Source: Rhodopirellula sp.
Lineage (GTDB): Bacteria; Planctomycetota; Planctomycetia; Pirellulales; Pirellulaceae
Reading direction: 5' to 3'
DNA: 64,000 nucleotides
Assembly: GCA_002689655.1 (NCBI GenBank)
Contig: NZHC01000076.1
Span: 142,066-206,065 of the forward strand
Shown here one piece after another: positions 35,450 to 44,575 of this stretch. Below the pieces are notes generated by a model. That model ran no database searches and had not been told where the DNA came from. It saw only the letters and a program-made list of their open reading frames with translations. The position numbers and the translations under genes were made by a program. Numbering within the stretch: position 1 is the first letter of the stretch; each line of letters begins with the position of its first letter.

Positions 35450-38400
35450 TTACTCGACCACCAACACTCCATTCATCACCATCCAGTGCCCCGGGAATGT
35501 ACACACGTAAGGGTACCGACCTGCTTCACTTGGCGTCAGAAAGTAAATGGTATGTTCCGCATAAGGCTCCACTACATTGGTGTGTGCCAAAATATCACTA
35601 GATACAGGGATGTAGTGTTGTGCCGCTGCCTGAGGGTCCGAAATCAGACGATTGCACTGCTCACCTACTTTCTGCAGCGTCTCAGGTTTTAGCAACGCCC
35701 AATTGTGGGGAACAGAATCAGGATTTTTAAATGTGAGTTTAACTGCCTGACCCGCGGGTAAATGAATCTCCGTTTGATCAAACATTAGGTTCTTTGCTGC
35801 CTTGAGCGTTAATGGCTTCGCCCCAGCAATTGCTTTATTGAATGGATTGCGTGTCGATACAACCGGTCTGGAAAGGTCAGCTAACATCGGATGTGGCAAG
35901 ACAATCTTATCCGTTGGTTCATAAAACGGAAAATCCTCAAACGCGTTATCAAGATGATTAACAGACATGAACAAGTCATGTTCTTGGCCTTCACCTGTAG
36001 TGACTAACAAATGCAACTGGTTGACCCTTTGCAAATTCCTGATTTCCAAAAAAAGACTTTTACCATTTGGTAAGACACTGACCGACTGCACATCAAGAAC
36101 ATCATGTCCACGCAGCCCCAACTGCCGTGCGGAGTATTCTGGCGAACCATAGGCACCACTGTATCGATAGTTCCAAGCCTGGGCGAAATGGGAATCAGGA
36201 TCTGCAACCTGTGTCTGATCGATAGGCTGCAGAAAATCGACCCGAATACCATTTTCATGAACGTGAAATCCCACCGGCAACTGTGGCTTGTCACCGTTGT
36301 ACCGCACGCGTTGGAAACAACCGTCATCGGTCGTGTAAGTTCCCCATCCAGCCATACCAGATACGTATAGCTGGCCATCCAGTGGATTGAATTTGCCGCG
36401 GTGAGCACCGGAAGCAAATTCACCAGCAATTGGAATCACTGCACCTTGAATCCATCCATCGAACTCATCTCGAAGCAACAAAAATGCGCGACCTGCACCA
36501 AATGACAGGTGCACCATCTGACCTTTGACTGGTCCCCAGCGATCACTGTCGACGTAAATCTGTCCTCCACTGGAGTTATCCAAGCCACGAGGAAGATAAA
36601 GCATGGGAATCTCAGGTGGCTGTTTCAGATCACCTCCAGGGCGACCAAAAAACGGAATATTGCGACCATCGGGGGATTGTCCTCGCAAGCGATTCAGAAT
36701 CGGACCTTCGGGACGAACAGCTGCAATCATCGATGCAGGCATCCAGTCGCCTTCACTGCTTGGAATTGTCACCAGGCCATCCGGTGCCAATCCCAAGCCA
36801 TCTGAATTCCTCAGGCCATTGGCGACGATCTCGGCAGACTCGCCATCAGCAGCGATTCGCATCACACCCTGCTTACCCGAGGCGGTATAAAAACGACCTT
36901 CGGTATCACGCCACAAATCACATGTAAAGTCATGACCTGACGCGGAGGTTTCCAAAGCCTGACTGAAACACTCGTAATAGTCGATTTCCCCATCATCGTT
37001 CAAATCATGAAGACGAGTCAGCTGATCTCGCCCGATGACGAAAATCTGATCCTCGTGGACGACCATGCCGAGTGGTTGAAACAGCCCCGACGCGATCCGC
37101 CGCCAGACAATTTTTTGAAGACCATCATCCAACCCAGCGGCTTGCCAAACATCACCTTGCATCGTGCATAGAACTGCGGATCCATCCGAAAGGAAATCAT
37201 GGCCGCCTCCGTACAACAACGCTTTCCACGGATTATCACGAGGCAGCGGAATCTGATCTACAGCGTATGGCGTAGTCGTCCCAAGTTCACCCTTAACAAT
37301 CACTGTCTGCGGCCATTGCTTTTCACCACCCAGTAGATGCTCGCGATCAGGATGATCCGAACGAGGTGCAACGACGCTGACGAACTTACCATTCAACATC
37401 TGCGGGGCATCGAGGTATTCCACCCCATCTACCAGATAAGAAAAAATAATCCGATCACCGTAACGATAGAGACCCAGATACTTTTTCGTTTTCGCATTTG
37501 CCAAGAATTCACGGTCGGCAAACTTGACTTCCAGCGTTTTTCCAACTTGCTTTAAACCTTGCATGAACCCATGTCGGACCGTCGAAAATTCGATAAAGCC
37601 ACCTGACCAGACCCGTGGATAAGTCAAGGTATCAGGATCGAAACATGCCGACAGTCGCTGCTCTCCTCGACCAACCTGTAAGCACATGCCACGCGTCACT
37701 CGAATCTTGTCTCCTGTGAATACGCCGCACAAAAGATTTCCAAGATCAGTTTCATTCCAACGTCCATCGGCCCAAGTTGGTTCGGATTGGTTTCCCCAAT
37801 GCCCATCTTTACCCCCATCGAGCCCCGGAAACTGGGCTAATAGCTCGGGACGTGGCGTAACATCACGGAAGTACCGGGCCTGTTTTCGATAAAAATCATA
37901 AAGGCGATCACGGTTCACGTTTGCTTGCCAATTTGGCCAACGCTCCGGTTCAAGCGGTTCACGCGCCATCGCGAATGATTCGGGATGATGACCGTGCGAA
38001 TGTGACAGCAGAGCATCAACCCCAGCAACGCTGACTTTCTCGTGTTGGCCAAGATCGGCCAGGAAAGAAATCAAATCATGCTTGTCCTGCAAGGCCATCG
38101 TGGCCAACAAACCAACCGGCATCAGAGACCCAACCGAACTTATCGCTTCGATGTCGTCTTGCCTAATCGAGATGGTCTCGCCGGTTGCGCTATCGCGAAG
38201 CACCAAAGCAGAATCATTTTCACTGACCCGATAACCGCGAACTACATGACCATCAATATTTAAAACAGCGATCGCTTTGTACTCATCAACTACCACGCGT
38301 TGAGGCCAGAACAACGACTCAACAATGTGAGCAAGCTTCTGCTTCTTCCCGACTTCGCTCAAATCGGGACCAATTGCGCCACCATGATCACCTACCTTGT

Positions 38401-38599
38401 GACACGACAAACATGCGCTCGTCGGCGCCGAATAAATCACTGCTCCGCGGCCGGGATTGCCCTTCTGCAGTGACTCTGTCACCAAACTTTTTACGAGCTC
38501 CGCATCGTATGGCAGTTCGTCAGCAACTATCGAATTAGCACCGTAAAATCCGTCGATGAGCAGAAAGATGGCCACTGAAAAAAACGGTAGAGATCGCAT
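35450..38599 (-). CDS. Secreted cytochrome c / DUF6797-like / blue copper fusion protein
   Basis: The ATG at 38599 gives 1049 residues starting with a signal peptide (MRSLPFFSVAIFLLIDGFYG), and the frame is open to 38692. A PVC-type cytochrome c domain follows at once, with CLSCHKVG (Cys63, Cys66, His67). Residues about 200-400 have DUF6797-type sequence (YDFYRKQARYFRDVTPRPEL, HWGNQSEPTWADGRWNETDL). The middle is an NHL/glucose-dehydrogenase-like propeller. The last 130 residues are a plastocyanin/auracyanin-type domain with His in VPHNWALLK and the Cys-His-Met cluster in YVCTFPGHWMVMNG. Heme plus type I copper in one secreted chain suggests an electron-transfer oxidoreductase acting on an unknown substrate. 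Confidence 0.85.
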   Translation of the reverse strand: MRSLPFFSVAIFLLIDGFYGANSIVADELPYDAELVKSLVTESLQKGNPGRGAVIYSAPTSACLSCHKVGDHGGAIGPDLSEVGKKQKLAHIVESLFWPQRVVVDEYKAIAVLNIDGHVVRGYRVSENDSALVLRDSATGETISIRQDDIEAISSVGSLMPVGLLATMALQDKHDLISFLADLGQHEKVSVAGVDALLSHSHGHHPESFAMAREPLEPERWPNWQANVNRDRLYDFYRKQARYFRDVTPRPELLAQFPGLDGGKDGHWGNQSEPTWADGRWNETDLGNLLCGVFTGDKIRVTRGMCLQVGRGEQRLSACFDPDTLTYPRVWSGGFIEFSTVRHGFMQGLKQVGKTLEVKFADREFLANAKTKKYLGLYRYGDRIIFSYLVDGVEYLDAPQMLNGKFVSVVAPRSDHPDREHLLGGEKQWPQTVIVKGELGTTTPYAVDQIPLPRDNPWKALLYGGGHDFLSDGSAVLCTMQGDVWQAAGLDDGLQKIVWRRIASGLFQPLGMVVHEDQIFVIGRDQLTRLHDLNDDGEIDYYECFSQALETSASGHDFTCDLWRDTEGRFYTASGKQGVMRIAADGESAEIVANGLRNSDGLGLAPDGLVTIPSSEGDWMPASMIAAVRPEGPILNRLRGQSPDGRNIPFFGRPGGDLKQPPEIPMLYLPRGLDNSSGGQIYVDSDRWGPVKGQMVHLSFGAGRAFLLLRDEFDGWIQGAVIPIAGEFASGAHRGKFNPLDGQLYVSGMAGWGTYTTDDGCFQRVRYNGDKPQLPVGFHVHENGIRVDFLQPIDQTQVADPDSHFAQAWNYRYSGAYGSPEYSARQLGLRGHDVLDVQSVSVLPNGKSLFLEIRNLQRVNQLHLLVTTGEGQEHDLFMSVNHLDNAFEDFPFYEPTDKIVLPHPMLADLSRPVVSTRNPFNKAIAGAKPLTLKAAKNLMFDQTEIHLPAGQAVKLTFKNPDSVPHNWALLKPETLQKVGEQCNRLISDPQAAAQHYIPVSSDILAHTNVVEPYAEHTIYFLTPSEAGRYPYVCTFPGHWMVMNGVLVVE

Positions 38600-38734
38600 G
38601 AGCTGCACCTGGTGAGCGATTGGTGTATCTGCAATGGACCAACGGCTGGAGTTGCTCGTTGGTAATGTTTTAACTGACTTGCCTGGCCACACGGAGCAAC
38701 CCGCCGAAGATCTCCCCGACGAATCCGTGCAACC

Positions 38735-39718
38735 CTACTTCTTACCCGTTGGAATGTCGATCAAGATGGGACCTTTGCTTGGCGTCTCGGCTGGTTCACT
38801 GATTGCGGCGCCTCCGAGTTTCTCATCCCAGTCAACTGCAAGCAATAAATCAAAACCGGGATTCTGTTCCTTCACTTGGCAGGAGCAAGGCCCAACCACA
38901 AATCGAGACGCCATGGCGACGGTGTCACGGAAGATCCCTTTTCCAACCAGAGCATAAAGGACACGACCGCGCCCAATCACAGGGAACGCCATAGGCTCAT
39001 CAAGCGACTCAAGATCAGGTTCACTTCCCAGCAACATTTCGAGAAAGAAAACCTCTTTTGGATCTTCTCGATCCACCGTTATGATCGAAAAACCGAGCCT
39101 TAGTTCAATCGGATTCTCGGGCTGAAACAAATCGTCTTCCTCTAGTTCATCCTGTGGAGGCAATTCAAGGGACTGCTGATTTTTTTTAACCTCAACAGTC
39201 AAACGTTCGAAAGCAGCTTCATCTTGTGCCTTATCACCGCAGGGTACAAAAACCCACACCGCTGAATCACCAGACAACAACCGTTTTGCCAATTGTTGAC
39301 GCACCGGGGAATCGACTGATCGCTGCGTGATTTGGCTACCCAACGGATGCACACTCACAACCCGATCCGGAACCTCCTGCGCGTTCCTCGGATACAGCGT
39401 GACTAGCAACGGTCCATTTCCACTCTCTCGCTTTTTCCAGATATCCTGCAGCAAACTATCTTCTGCCGCGCTGATTTCGATCGTCCGGACATGGAAATTG
39501 GCCGGTGTATCCGATCGCACATCAGCCTGACGTAGCGTGTCGACTGCTGCGAAATCTTCAGCACTTAATTTTCCTTCATGCAACACTACCAGCTCGTACG
39601 GATCTGCCGGCCACCGCTCGAGTGCGTACCTGAACACTGGCACGTTGCAGGCAAGAGCAACTGAAGTCACCAGGGTAGAGAGTGTCCAAATGAGCGCGGT
39701 TGATTTTGGGTTTTTCAT
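38735..39718 (-). CDS. Secreted protein of unknown function, planctomycetal type
   Basis: A 327-residue protein with an N-terminal export signal (residues 6-23) that ends at a Cys (VALACNVPVFRYALERW), so it may be a lipoprotein or simply cleaved. A C-terminal segment, FVVGPCSCQVKEQNPGFDLL, carries another Cys pair. In between are alternating strands and helices with no recognised domain. The acidic stretch ELEEDDLFQPENP lies near 195-210. It lies 41 bases after the large PQQ protein and 135 bases before the cytochrome fusion, so the three could be co-expressed for an outer-envelope function. Confidence 0.75.
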   Translation of the reverse strand: MKNPKSTALIWTLSTLVTSVALACNVPVFRYALERWPADPYELVVLHEGKLSAEDFAAVDTLRQADVRSDTPANFHVRTIEISAAEDSLLQDIWKKRESGNGPLLVTLYPRNAQEVPDRVVSVHPLGSQITQRSVDSPVRQQLAKRLLSGDSAVWVFVPCGDKAQDEAAFERLTVEVKKNQQSLELPPQDELEEDDLFQPENPIELRLGFSIITVDREDPKEVFFLEMLLGSEPDLESLDEPMAFPVIGRGRVLYALVGKGIFRDTVAMASRFVVGPCSCQVKEQNPGFDLLLAVDWDEKLGGAAISEPAETPSKGPILIDIPTGKK

Positions 39719-39759
39719 GAGAAACTTAAGGTAGGATAATCGCCAGGAAGGGCACCACT

Positions 39760-42700
39760 TTATTTTTCTTCTTCCGGGTGCTGTCGAATCAACTCCACCC
39801 CCGAAAGCAAAGGCTTTCCGTGTTTTGCCTGAAAGCGGATATCTAATTCTTCCCCAATCATGACATCTTCGAGGACACGAACGCTGCCTCGAGAACTATC
39901 GATGGAGGCATCAATTGTAACATCCGTGAGCATAAGCTTGTCCTGCACAAAAACGTCAAATACCCGCCGGTCATCAACTTCGAGTTTGGGAGCACCGAAG
40001 AATAGCCGCAAACGGTATCTTTCCTTCGGCTTTGTCTCATCTACTTTGGCCGCTGCATCAATGATTAATCTGGCATGATTCTGCCCCGATTTGGAATAGG
40101 CAGCCAACTTCCGATCGCCATCGACCGACAGCAGAAAAGCGATCGAATTACCGGGTTTCCAATCTTTTCGTTGGATTATCGCTCGAATCAACGGGGCGAG
40201 ATTCGGGGTGCGGTGAGTCTTCCACCTTTGGGCCTGAGCCGCACCAAATTCCGGATTCCAAGAAACCGACTTGCTTGCGACATTTCGAGATGACAAATTC
40301 TTCTCGGCGTTAGCAAAGCTCTTGGCATTTCCGCTGTCTTCTACCGAAATGGTTAATTCAGCTGCGTCCTCACCTGCTTCCGCACTTGCAAACTCTATGT
40401 AAGCCTCTCGAATCATACTGTCATGGTGCATGCTTAGGTCGTTGAATCGGAGCCCCATGAGTTGACTGCCCGATGCCTTGCTGAATTCAAAATCCTCACT
40501 GACCAAATCAACGACCCCACCGGCATTCTCAATGGCATCATCATTCACATGTGCCACCGGGATTCCCTTCTGAAGGGAATACTCATCTCGAAGTTGCATC
40601 GCCATTGTCAATCTTGTGATTCCATCCAACCCCGATGACATGACCCATGGATAATCAGAGGAAGCAGCAACCGACGCATGATGAGTGACCACTTCTGTTG
40701 TTTCATTCCATCGCAACTTCAGGGGCGGCGAAGGTCCAGCATTAGCGGGATATTCAAGCCACAGTAGTCCGTTGGTGTCACGTCGATCACCTGCCGCACC
40801 GAAGTTGAGTCCAACCCGATCAATTCGCTGACCATGAGTTTTCACCGAAGCCGCTGTATTCACACTCCACAGCTCGACTTCGGGCATATGCACCAAAGCA
40901 AGCGAGGTCTGATTTTGATAAGCACAACTGCACGTTCGGGTGTAATCGGGTGCATTGAGCACACCATTGGCAACTACCAGGTTTGACGTGCACCCCGACT
41001 TGAAACCGCCAAGATTGCCCGTTCCCGCATCGGTTTGCAAATCGTAATACCCAGCTGCCCCTGACCGAAACGTCAACATATTTTCACTCGCAACAATATT
41101 GTTGCAGCCGTAAGCACGTGTAATCTTCCACGGTTGCATCTGACCCGTTATTGGGTTGGGAACCAACTTTTGGCTACCATCAAGCAGATAAAAAGCTCCC
41201 GCAGATTCAGCATAGGAATTTGTATTAGTAATGATTAAATCATTGTGCAATATACAAGGTCCGGTGTATCTGAGAGATGCCTTCTTCCAACGGGTCGAAC
41301 CATCTGCAGCCGAATGGACAGCCATTCCCTGACCCACTTCACTTGACAGTCGATCACTTGCTGCAGCACCAGCTTGCAGCAACAAGTCATGCTGCTCTGA
41401 ATATCCCAGCCACGAACCAAATACATCCTCATCAACCTGCCACTTGATTTTCCCAGTCAAGTAGTCAACTGCAATGATTCGATTGCCGCTTGCCGGTGAT
41501 TTACCGCGTCGCTTCAACGCTTCTTCGATGGGGGCAGGATTTCGATCAAGGCAATAGATCTGATCACCACCAGCAACAATGCCGTTGTGCCAAAAGCTGT
41601 TGATCGCATCGATTTTCCAAAGCACATCGCCACTGCGTCGATCGAAGGCGACTAGCCCCATGCTGGCGGCGCGATCCAAACTCTTAGAGCCAAACCCGGC
41701 GCGATTCTTTTTTAGCTTTCCATCGGACTCAAACGAAAGATCGAGCCGATTCCGATAAGAAGCAAAATCCAAACCGGCAAGTAGTACATCTTTGTAAATT
41801 CCAATGTAGCCCCACTGAGGGTCAGCAGACTTGCGGGACGAAGGCAACTTGATATCTGTGATTTTTTTGCCAGTCACACTATCCAACATATGACAAACAG
41901 ATCCCTCAACAATATAGACCCGATCTTCAGTCACAACGTAATTTGTACCTCGCCCATTCGCACCTGGGATGTGAACCTGATTGTATTTAGTATCGAGTGG
42001 GGTGTTGTCGTACGTCTCATCGTAGTAGACGTCATCGGTTCCCAGATCCTTGAACTCGCGTTTCCACAAGACGCGTCCCGTGTAGACATCGCGAGCACTC
42101 AAGCTGTTCATCCCCTGAATGTACAAGCGGCCTCCAATTACCTGCTCGGGTGGCCCATGTCCATGCCGAGGCAGAACATCCATGTTGCTGCTGCCACCAA
42201 ACCACAATACTCCCAGTGGCAGTTTCACACGGCGATCATCTGACTTGATCGAATTGGCAACATCGCCATGTTGATGGGTCCAGTCCGCTGATCCCGGCAA
42301 CGCGCCGAACCGTGTGACTGATACACCGTGAGAGTTGATCTGCACTTTCGCTTGCTCAAGTTCCAATGCATTGATCTGTGCTGCAATCCTATCGCGGTCA
42401 GTCGTTGCCAATACATGCAACACGCCACCATAGGGACGCACCGCGTGATACAGGCGCTGTACCGCCAAAGAATCGAACCCAAGTAGATCATTTGGCCGAA
42501 GAAAAATCATATTTCCGACGTAACTCGGCAACATCGATTCACTCGCAGTGCCTACATGCACCGTGACTTTTCCATACTTCTGCTTTTGATCCAAGTCACG
42601 TCGCAACCGATCCACTGACTCTGAATCTGGATCCATGATTGCAAGTTGCTCAAATGGTGACCTGACAATCAGGGCTCTCAATTGTTCGTCGTCACATTTA

Positions 42701-44094
42701 CCAAACCAAAATGCGTAACCAGACGGATCCCCAAGTGCCAACAAATCACTGATCACCTTCTCCCCATGCACCGATTTTTTCTGGTGGTCCGCGGGAATCA
42801 CCCCGGGTTTGTTGGCCACTGGTTTCAAACTGTTCTTTGTTTGTCCATAAGCCGCAACGTTTCCTCCGACTGTGACTGTAAAAAGCTTATCATCCGCAGC
42901 CACTAATCGCTGCACCGGTTCGTCCGTGGCAATCTGGCTGATAATTCTGGCAGCTTCTGATTGACTGGGTAATGCAACAACTGAAATCGTTTGCTGTCCC
43001 GCTGCGACCAGATGGTCACCCACAAGAATCAGATCGCCAGAACCGTCCGCCTCGATTTCCCATATTTTCTTTTGCGTCTTGCTGTAAGCACGGACGAAAG
43101 ACTTCCCACCATCTGTCTCAGCTGAATAAATCTTCCCATTGTGCAACACGGGCTCGGTAGGAGTGAATGATGTTTTCGCGCCGGTCGATAGACGAAAGGC
43201 ACGAGTGCCTTTCTGTCGCGTATGCACGTAAAAATGCTCGTCATCAGCTGACACAAACGAGCCACCAATTCCTTTGCCTGCAGCATTGATTTCAAAATAG
43301 CGAAAACTGCCATCATTTCGATTGAACACAGCGGGAACCGAACGTCCGCCTGGGACCAACAGCAATTTCTCTGTTGCTACCAAGGCACCCTGTGGCGCCA
43401 CTCCAGCGAAAGACGGCGCGCTATGAGGCTGCTTGATGTACTGCGAACCCGTACTGTCGTTCAACCACTTCACCTCTCCGGTGTCTGCATCCAGTCCGTA
43501 AAGGAAGGTGCCCATGAAAGGCCAAATACTGGCAGCAAAATAAATGGTTCCATCACGGATGACAGGCCCTCCACGCGCTGGCCAAGCCGATGTCAAACGG
43601 CGATTGCCTATCGCCTGCTGTCGATTGGGGGCGCCGTCAAATTTCCAACGGAGCTTTCCGGTATCCGGTTCAACACAGTAAAGAAAACCGTCATCACTAG
43701 TAAAGAAAATGCCTTTGGGAGTCCCCACCGGCGGTAAACGCACGGGCGCGTCAGCAAAGGTCGACCACAACTCTTGACCAGTATCAGTGTCAAAAGCAGA
43801 CACCTTGTCGCGATCATTGAAACTTAAAAACAGCCTTTTCCCAACGACAATCGGTTCGAAAACACGATCGTAGGTCATCAGATCAAGATTCAGCGGGTCA
43901 TCCCAAACCTGAGTCCTAGGTTGCAGATTCTTTTGCCAGAGTAACTTGAGTTCTGGTGGCAAAGCACCCATGGAAACTGCCGTCCGTTGAGCATTACCGC
44001 GCCACATCGGCCAATCTTCTGCTACCGCAACAGATCTCAGCAGCAGTGACAGACACAACATGACAAAAGCCGTCAGGAATCGGTTTGCAGCCAT
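39760..44094 (-). CDS. Giant secreted PQQ-propeller protein with inserted methyltransferase-like domain
   Basis: I prefer the ATG at 44094, since the codon before it is only a TTG. The product is 1444 residues with a signal peptide (MAANRFLTAFVMLCLSLLLR). The first PQQ/BamB-type propeller runs from DWPMWRGNAQRTA to about residue 430 (typical AFDTDTGQELWSTF). Residues about 440-600 look like a Rossmann methyltransferase insertion (GYAFWFGKCDDEQLRALIV, LAIMDPDSESVDRLRRDLD, VRPYGGVLHVLATTDRD), with the glycine loop degenerate. A second propeller follows (GRVLWKREFKDLG, FDRRSGDVLWKIDAINSFWH). The last 250 residues resemble a DNRLRE/CBM-like beta domain (TPNLAPLIRAIIQRKDWKPG). A cysteine cluster (TCSCAY) occurs near 1058. 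The enzymatic role is unknown. Confidence 0.82.
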   Translation of the reverse strand: MAANRFLTAFVMLCLSLLLRSVAVAEDWPMWRGNAQRTAVSMGALPPELKLLWQKNLQPRTQVWDDPLNLDLMTYDRVFEPIVVGKRLFLSFNDRDKVSAFDTDTGQELWSTFADAPVRLPPVGTPKGIFFTSDDGFLYCVEPDTGKLRWKFDGAPNRQQAIGNRRLTSAWPARGGPVIRDGTIYFAASIWPFMGTFLYGLDADTGEVKWLNDSTGSQYIKQPHSAPSFAGVAPQGALVATEKLLLVPGGRSVPAVFNRNDGSFRYFEINAAGKGIGGSFVSADDEHFYVHTRQKGTRAFRLSTGAKTSFTPTEPVLHNGKIYSAETDGGKSFVRAYSKTQKKIWEIEADGSGDLILVGDHLVAAGQQTISVVALPSQSEAARIISQIATDEPVQRLVAADDKLFTVTVGGNVAAYGQTKNSLKPVANKPGVIPADHQKKSVHGEKVISDLLALGDPSGYAFWFGKCDDEQLRALIVRSPFEQLAIMDPDSESVDRLRRDLDQKQKYGKVTVHVGTASESMLPSYVGNMIFLRPNDLLGFDSLAVQRLYHAVRPYGGVLHVLATTDRDRIAAQINALELEQAKVQINSHGVSVTRFGALPGSADWTHQHGDVANSIKSDDRRVKLPLGVLWFGGSSNMDVLPRHGHGPPEQVIGGRLYIQGMNSLSARDVYTGRVLWKREFKDLGTDDVYYDETYDNTPLDTKYNQVHIPGANGRGTNYVVTEDRVYIVEGSVCHMLDSVTGKKITDIKLPSSRKSADPQWGYIGIYKDVLLAGLDFASYRNRLDLSFESDGKLKKNRAGFGSKSLDRAASMGLVAFDRRSGDVLWKIDAINSFWHNGIVAGGDQIYCLDRNPAPIEEALKRRGKSPASGNRIIAVDYLTGKIKWQVDEDVFGSWLGYSEQHDLLLQAGAAASDRLSSEVGQGMAVHSAADGSTRWKKASLRYTGPCILHNDLIITNTNSYAESAGAFYLLDGSQKLVPNPITGQMQPWKITRAYGCNNIVASENMLTFRSGAAGYYDLQTDAGTGNLGGFKSGCTSNLVVANGVLNAPDYTRTCSCAYQNQTSLALVHMPEVELWSVNTAASVKTHGQRIDRVGLNFGAAGDRRDTNGLLWLEYPANAGPSPPLKLRWNETTEVVTHHASVAASSDYPWVMSSGLDGITRLTMAMQLRDEYSLQKGIPVAHVNDDAIENAGGVVDLVSEDFEFSKASGSQLMGLRFNDLSMHHDSMIREAYIEFASAEAGEDAAELTISVEDSGNAKSFANAEKNLSSRNVASKSVSWNPEFGAAQAQRWKTHRTPNLAPLIRAIIQRKDWKPGNSIAFLLSVDGDRKLAAYSKSGQNHARLIIDAAAKVDETKPKERYRLRLFFGAPKLEVDDRRVFDVFVQDKLMLTDVTIDASIDSSRGSVRVLEDVMIGEELDIRFQAKHGKPLLSGVELIRQHPEEEK

Positions 44095-44305
44095 CAATGG
44101 AGATCCTCTTTTGATCCTACGAAAGACATACTCAGAACTGGCCTGAACGAATGAGCGCGAACGACACCATTGTAATCAAACAAACTACACACAAACCGCC
44201 ATCAATTGTTTTCAACTTTCCTGACATCACCACGGCAGATTGCTCTCGTATCACTCCCAACCGAATACATTTTGAACGCTGTCATCAGTATTGCACAGCC
44301 TGCCT

Positions 44306-44337
44306 ACAACTATCAGCACAGACAACTATCAGCACGG
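44306..44337. repeat. Tandem 16-bp direct repeat, possible operator
   Basis: ACAACTATCAGCACAG (44306-44321) is followed directly by a copy with one change (44322-44337). It lies 239 bases upstream of the radical SAM start. Adjacent near-identical units of one and a half helical turns may bind a regulator, but this is speculation. Confidence 0.6.
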
Positions 44338-44430
44338 GGAGTAGACACGTTTCTAAACTAAAGCGACACGAGTTACACACAATCGAAGGCCTCCTGTCAA
44401 CTGCCACGAGCCCGCCGGAACATTGCTATG

Positions 44431-44464
44431 GCTCTGTTGTGCAAAGGTTGTGCAAAGGCAGAGC
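44431..44464. promoter_or_regulatory. 11-bp tandem repeat framed by a 6-bp inverted repeat
   Basis: GCTCTG (44431-44436) and CAGAGC (44459-44464) enclose two exact copies of TTGTGCAAAGG (44437-44447 and 44448-44458). The element sits 112 bases upstream of the repair operon. The symmetric frame around an 11-base direct repeat (one helical turn) suits a protein-binding site. An insertion-sequence end was considered and set aside. Confidence 0.45.
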
Positions 44465-44575
44465 AGCCCGGGCCGTTGAAGATCTGAAGCCAGAGCGGTT
44501 TAAGGCAGAGTACCATCGCCACAACGCCGCGGTTAGTCAGTTCCCTCATCGGAAATATTAAAAAGATCTCTTTCC

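Larger units (their letters stand above)
44095..44575. other. Divergent control region between PQQ protein and DNA repair operon
   Basis: A 481-base region with an apparent open frame that shows no protein features and that I do not accept as a gene. It contains two sets of short tandem repeats (listed separately) on the side of the repair operon. No LexA-type palindrome that I could recognise, and no strong sigma-70 promoter, was found. Confidence 0.45.

Noticed and set aside
44431..44450. Similarity of GGCTCTGTTGTGCAAAGG to the ends of IS6-family elements
   Set aside because: It has an extra base compared with the known ends, the opposite end is missing, and no transposase is nearby. The 11-base tandem repeat explains the look.
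44151..44561. A 136-residue open frame in the control region before the repair operon
   Set aside because: Its composition and lack of motifs look random, and it covers the repeat elements. No ribosome binding site was seen.
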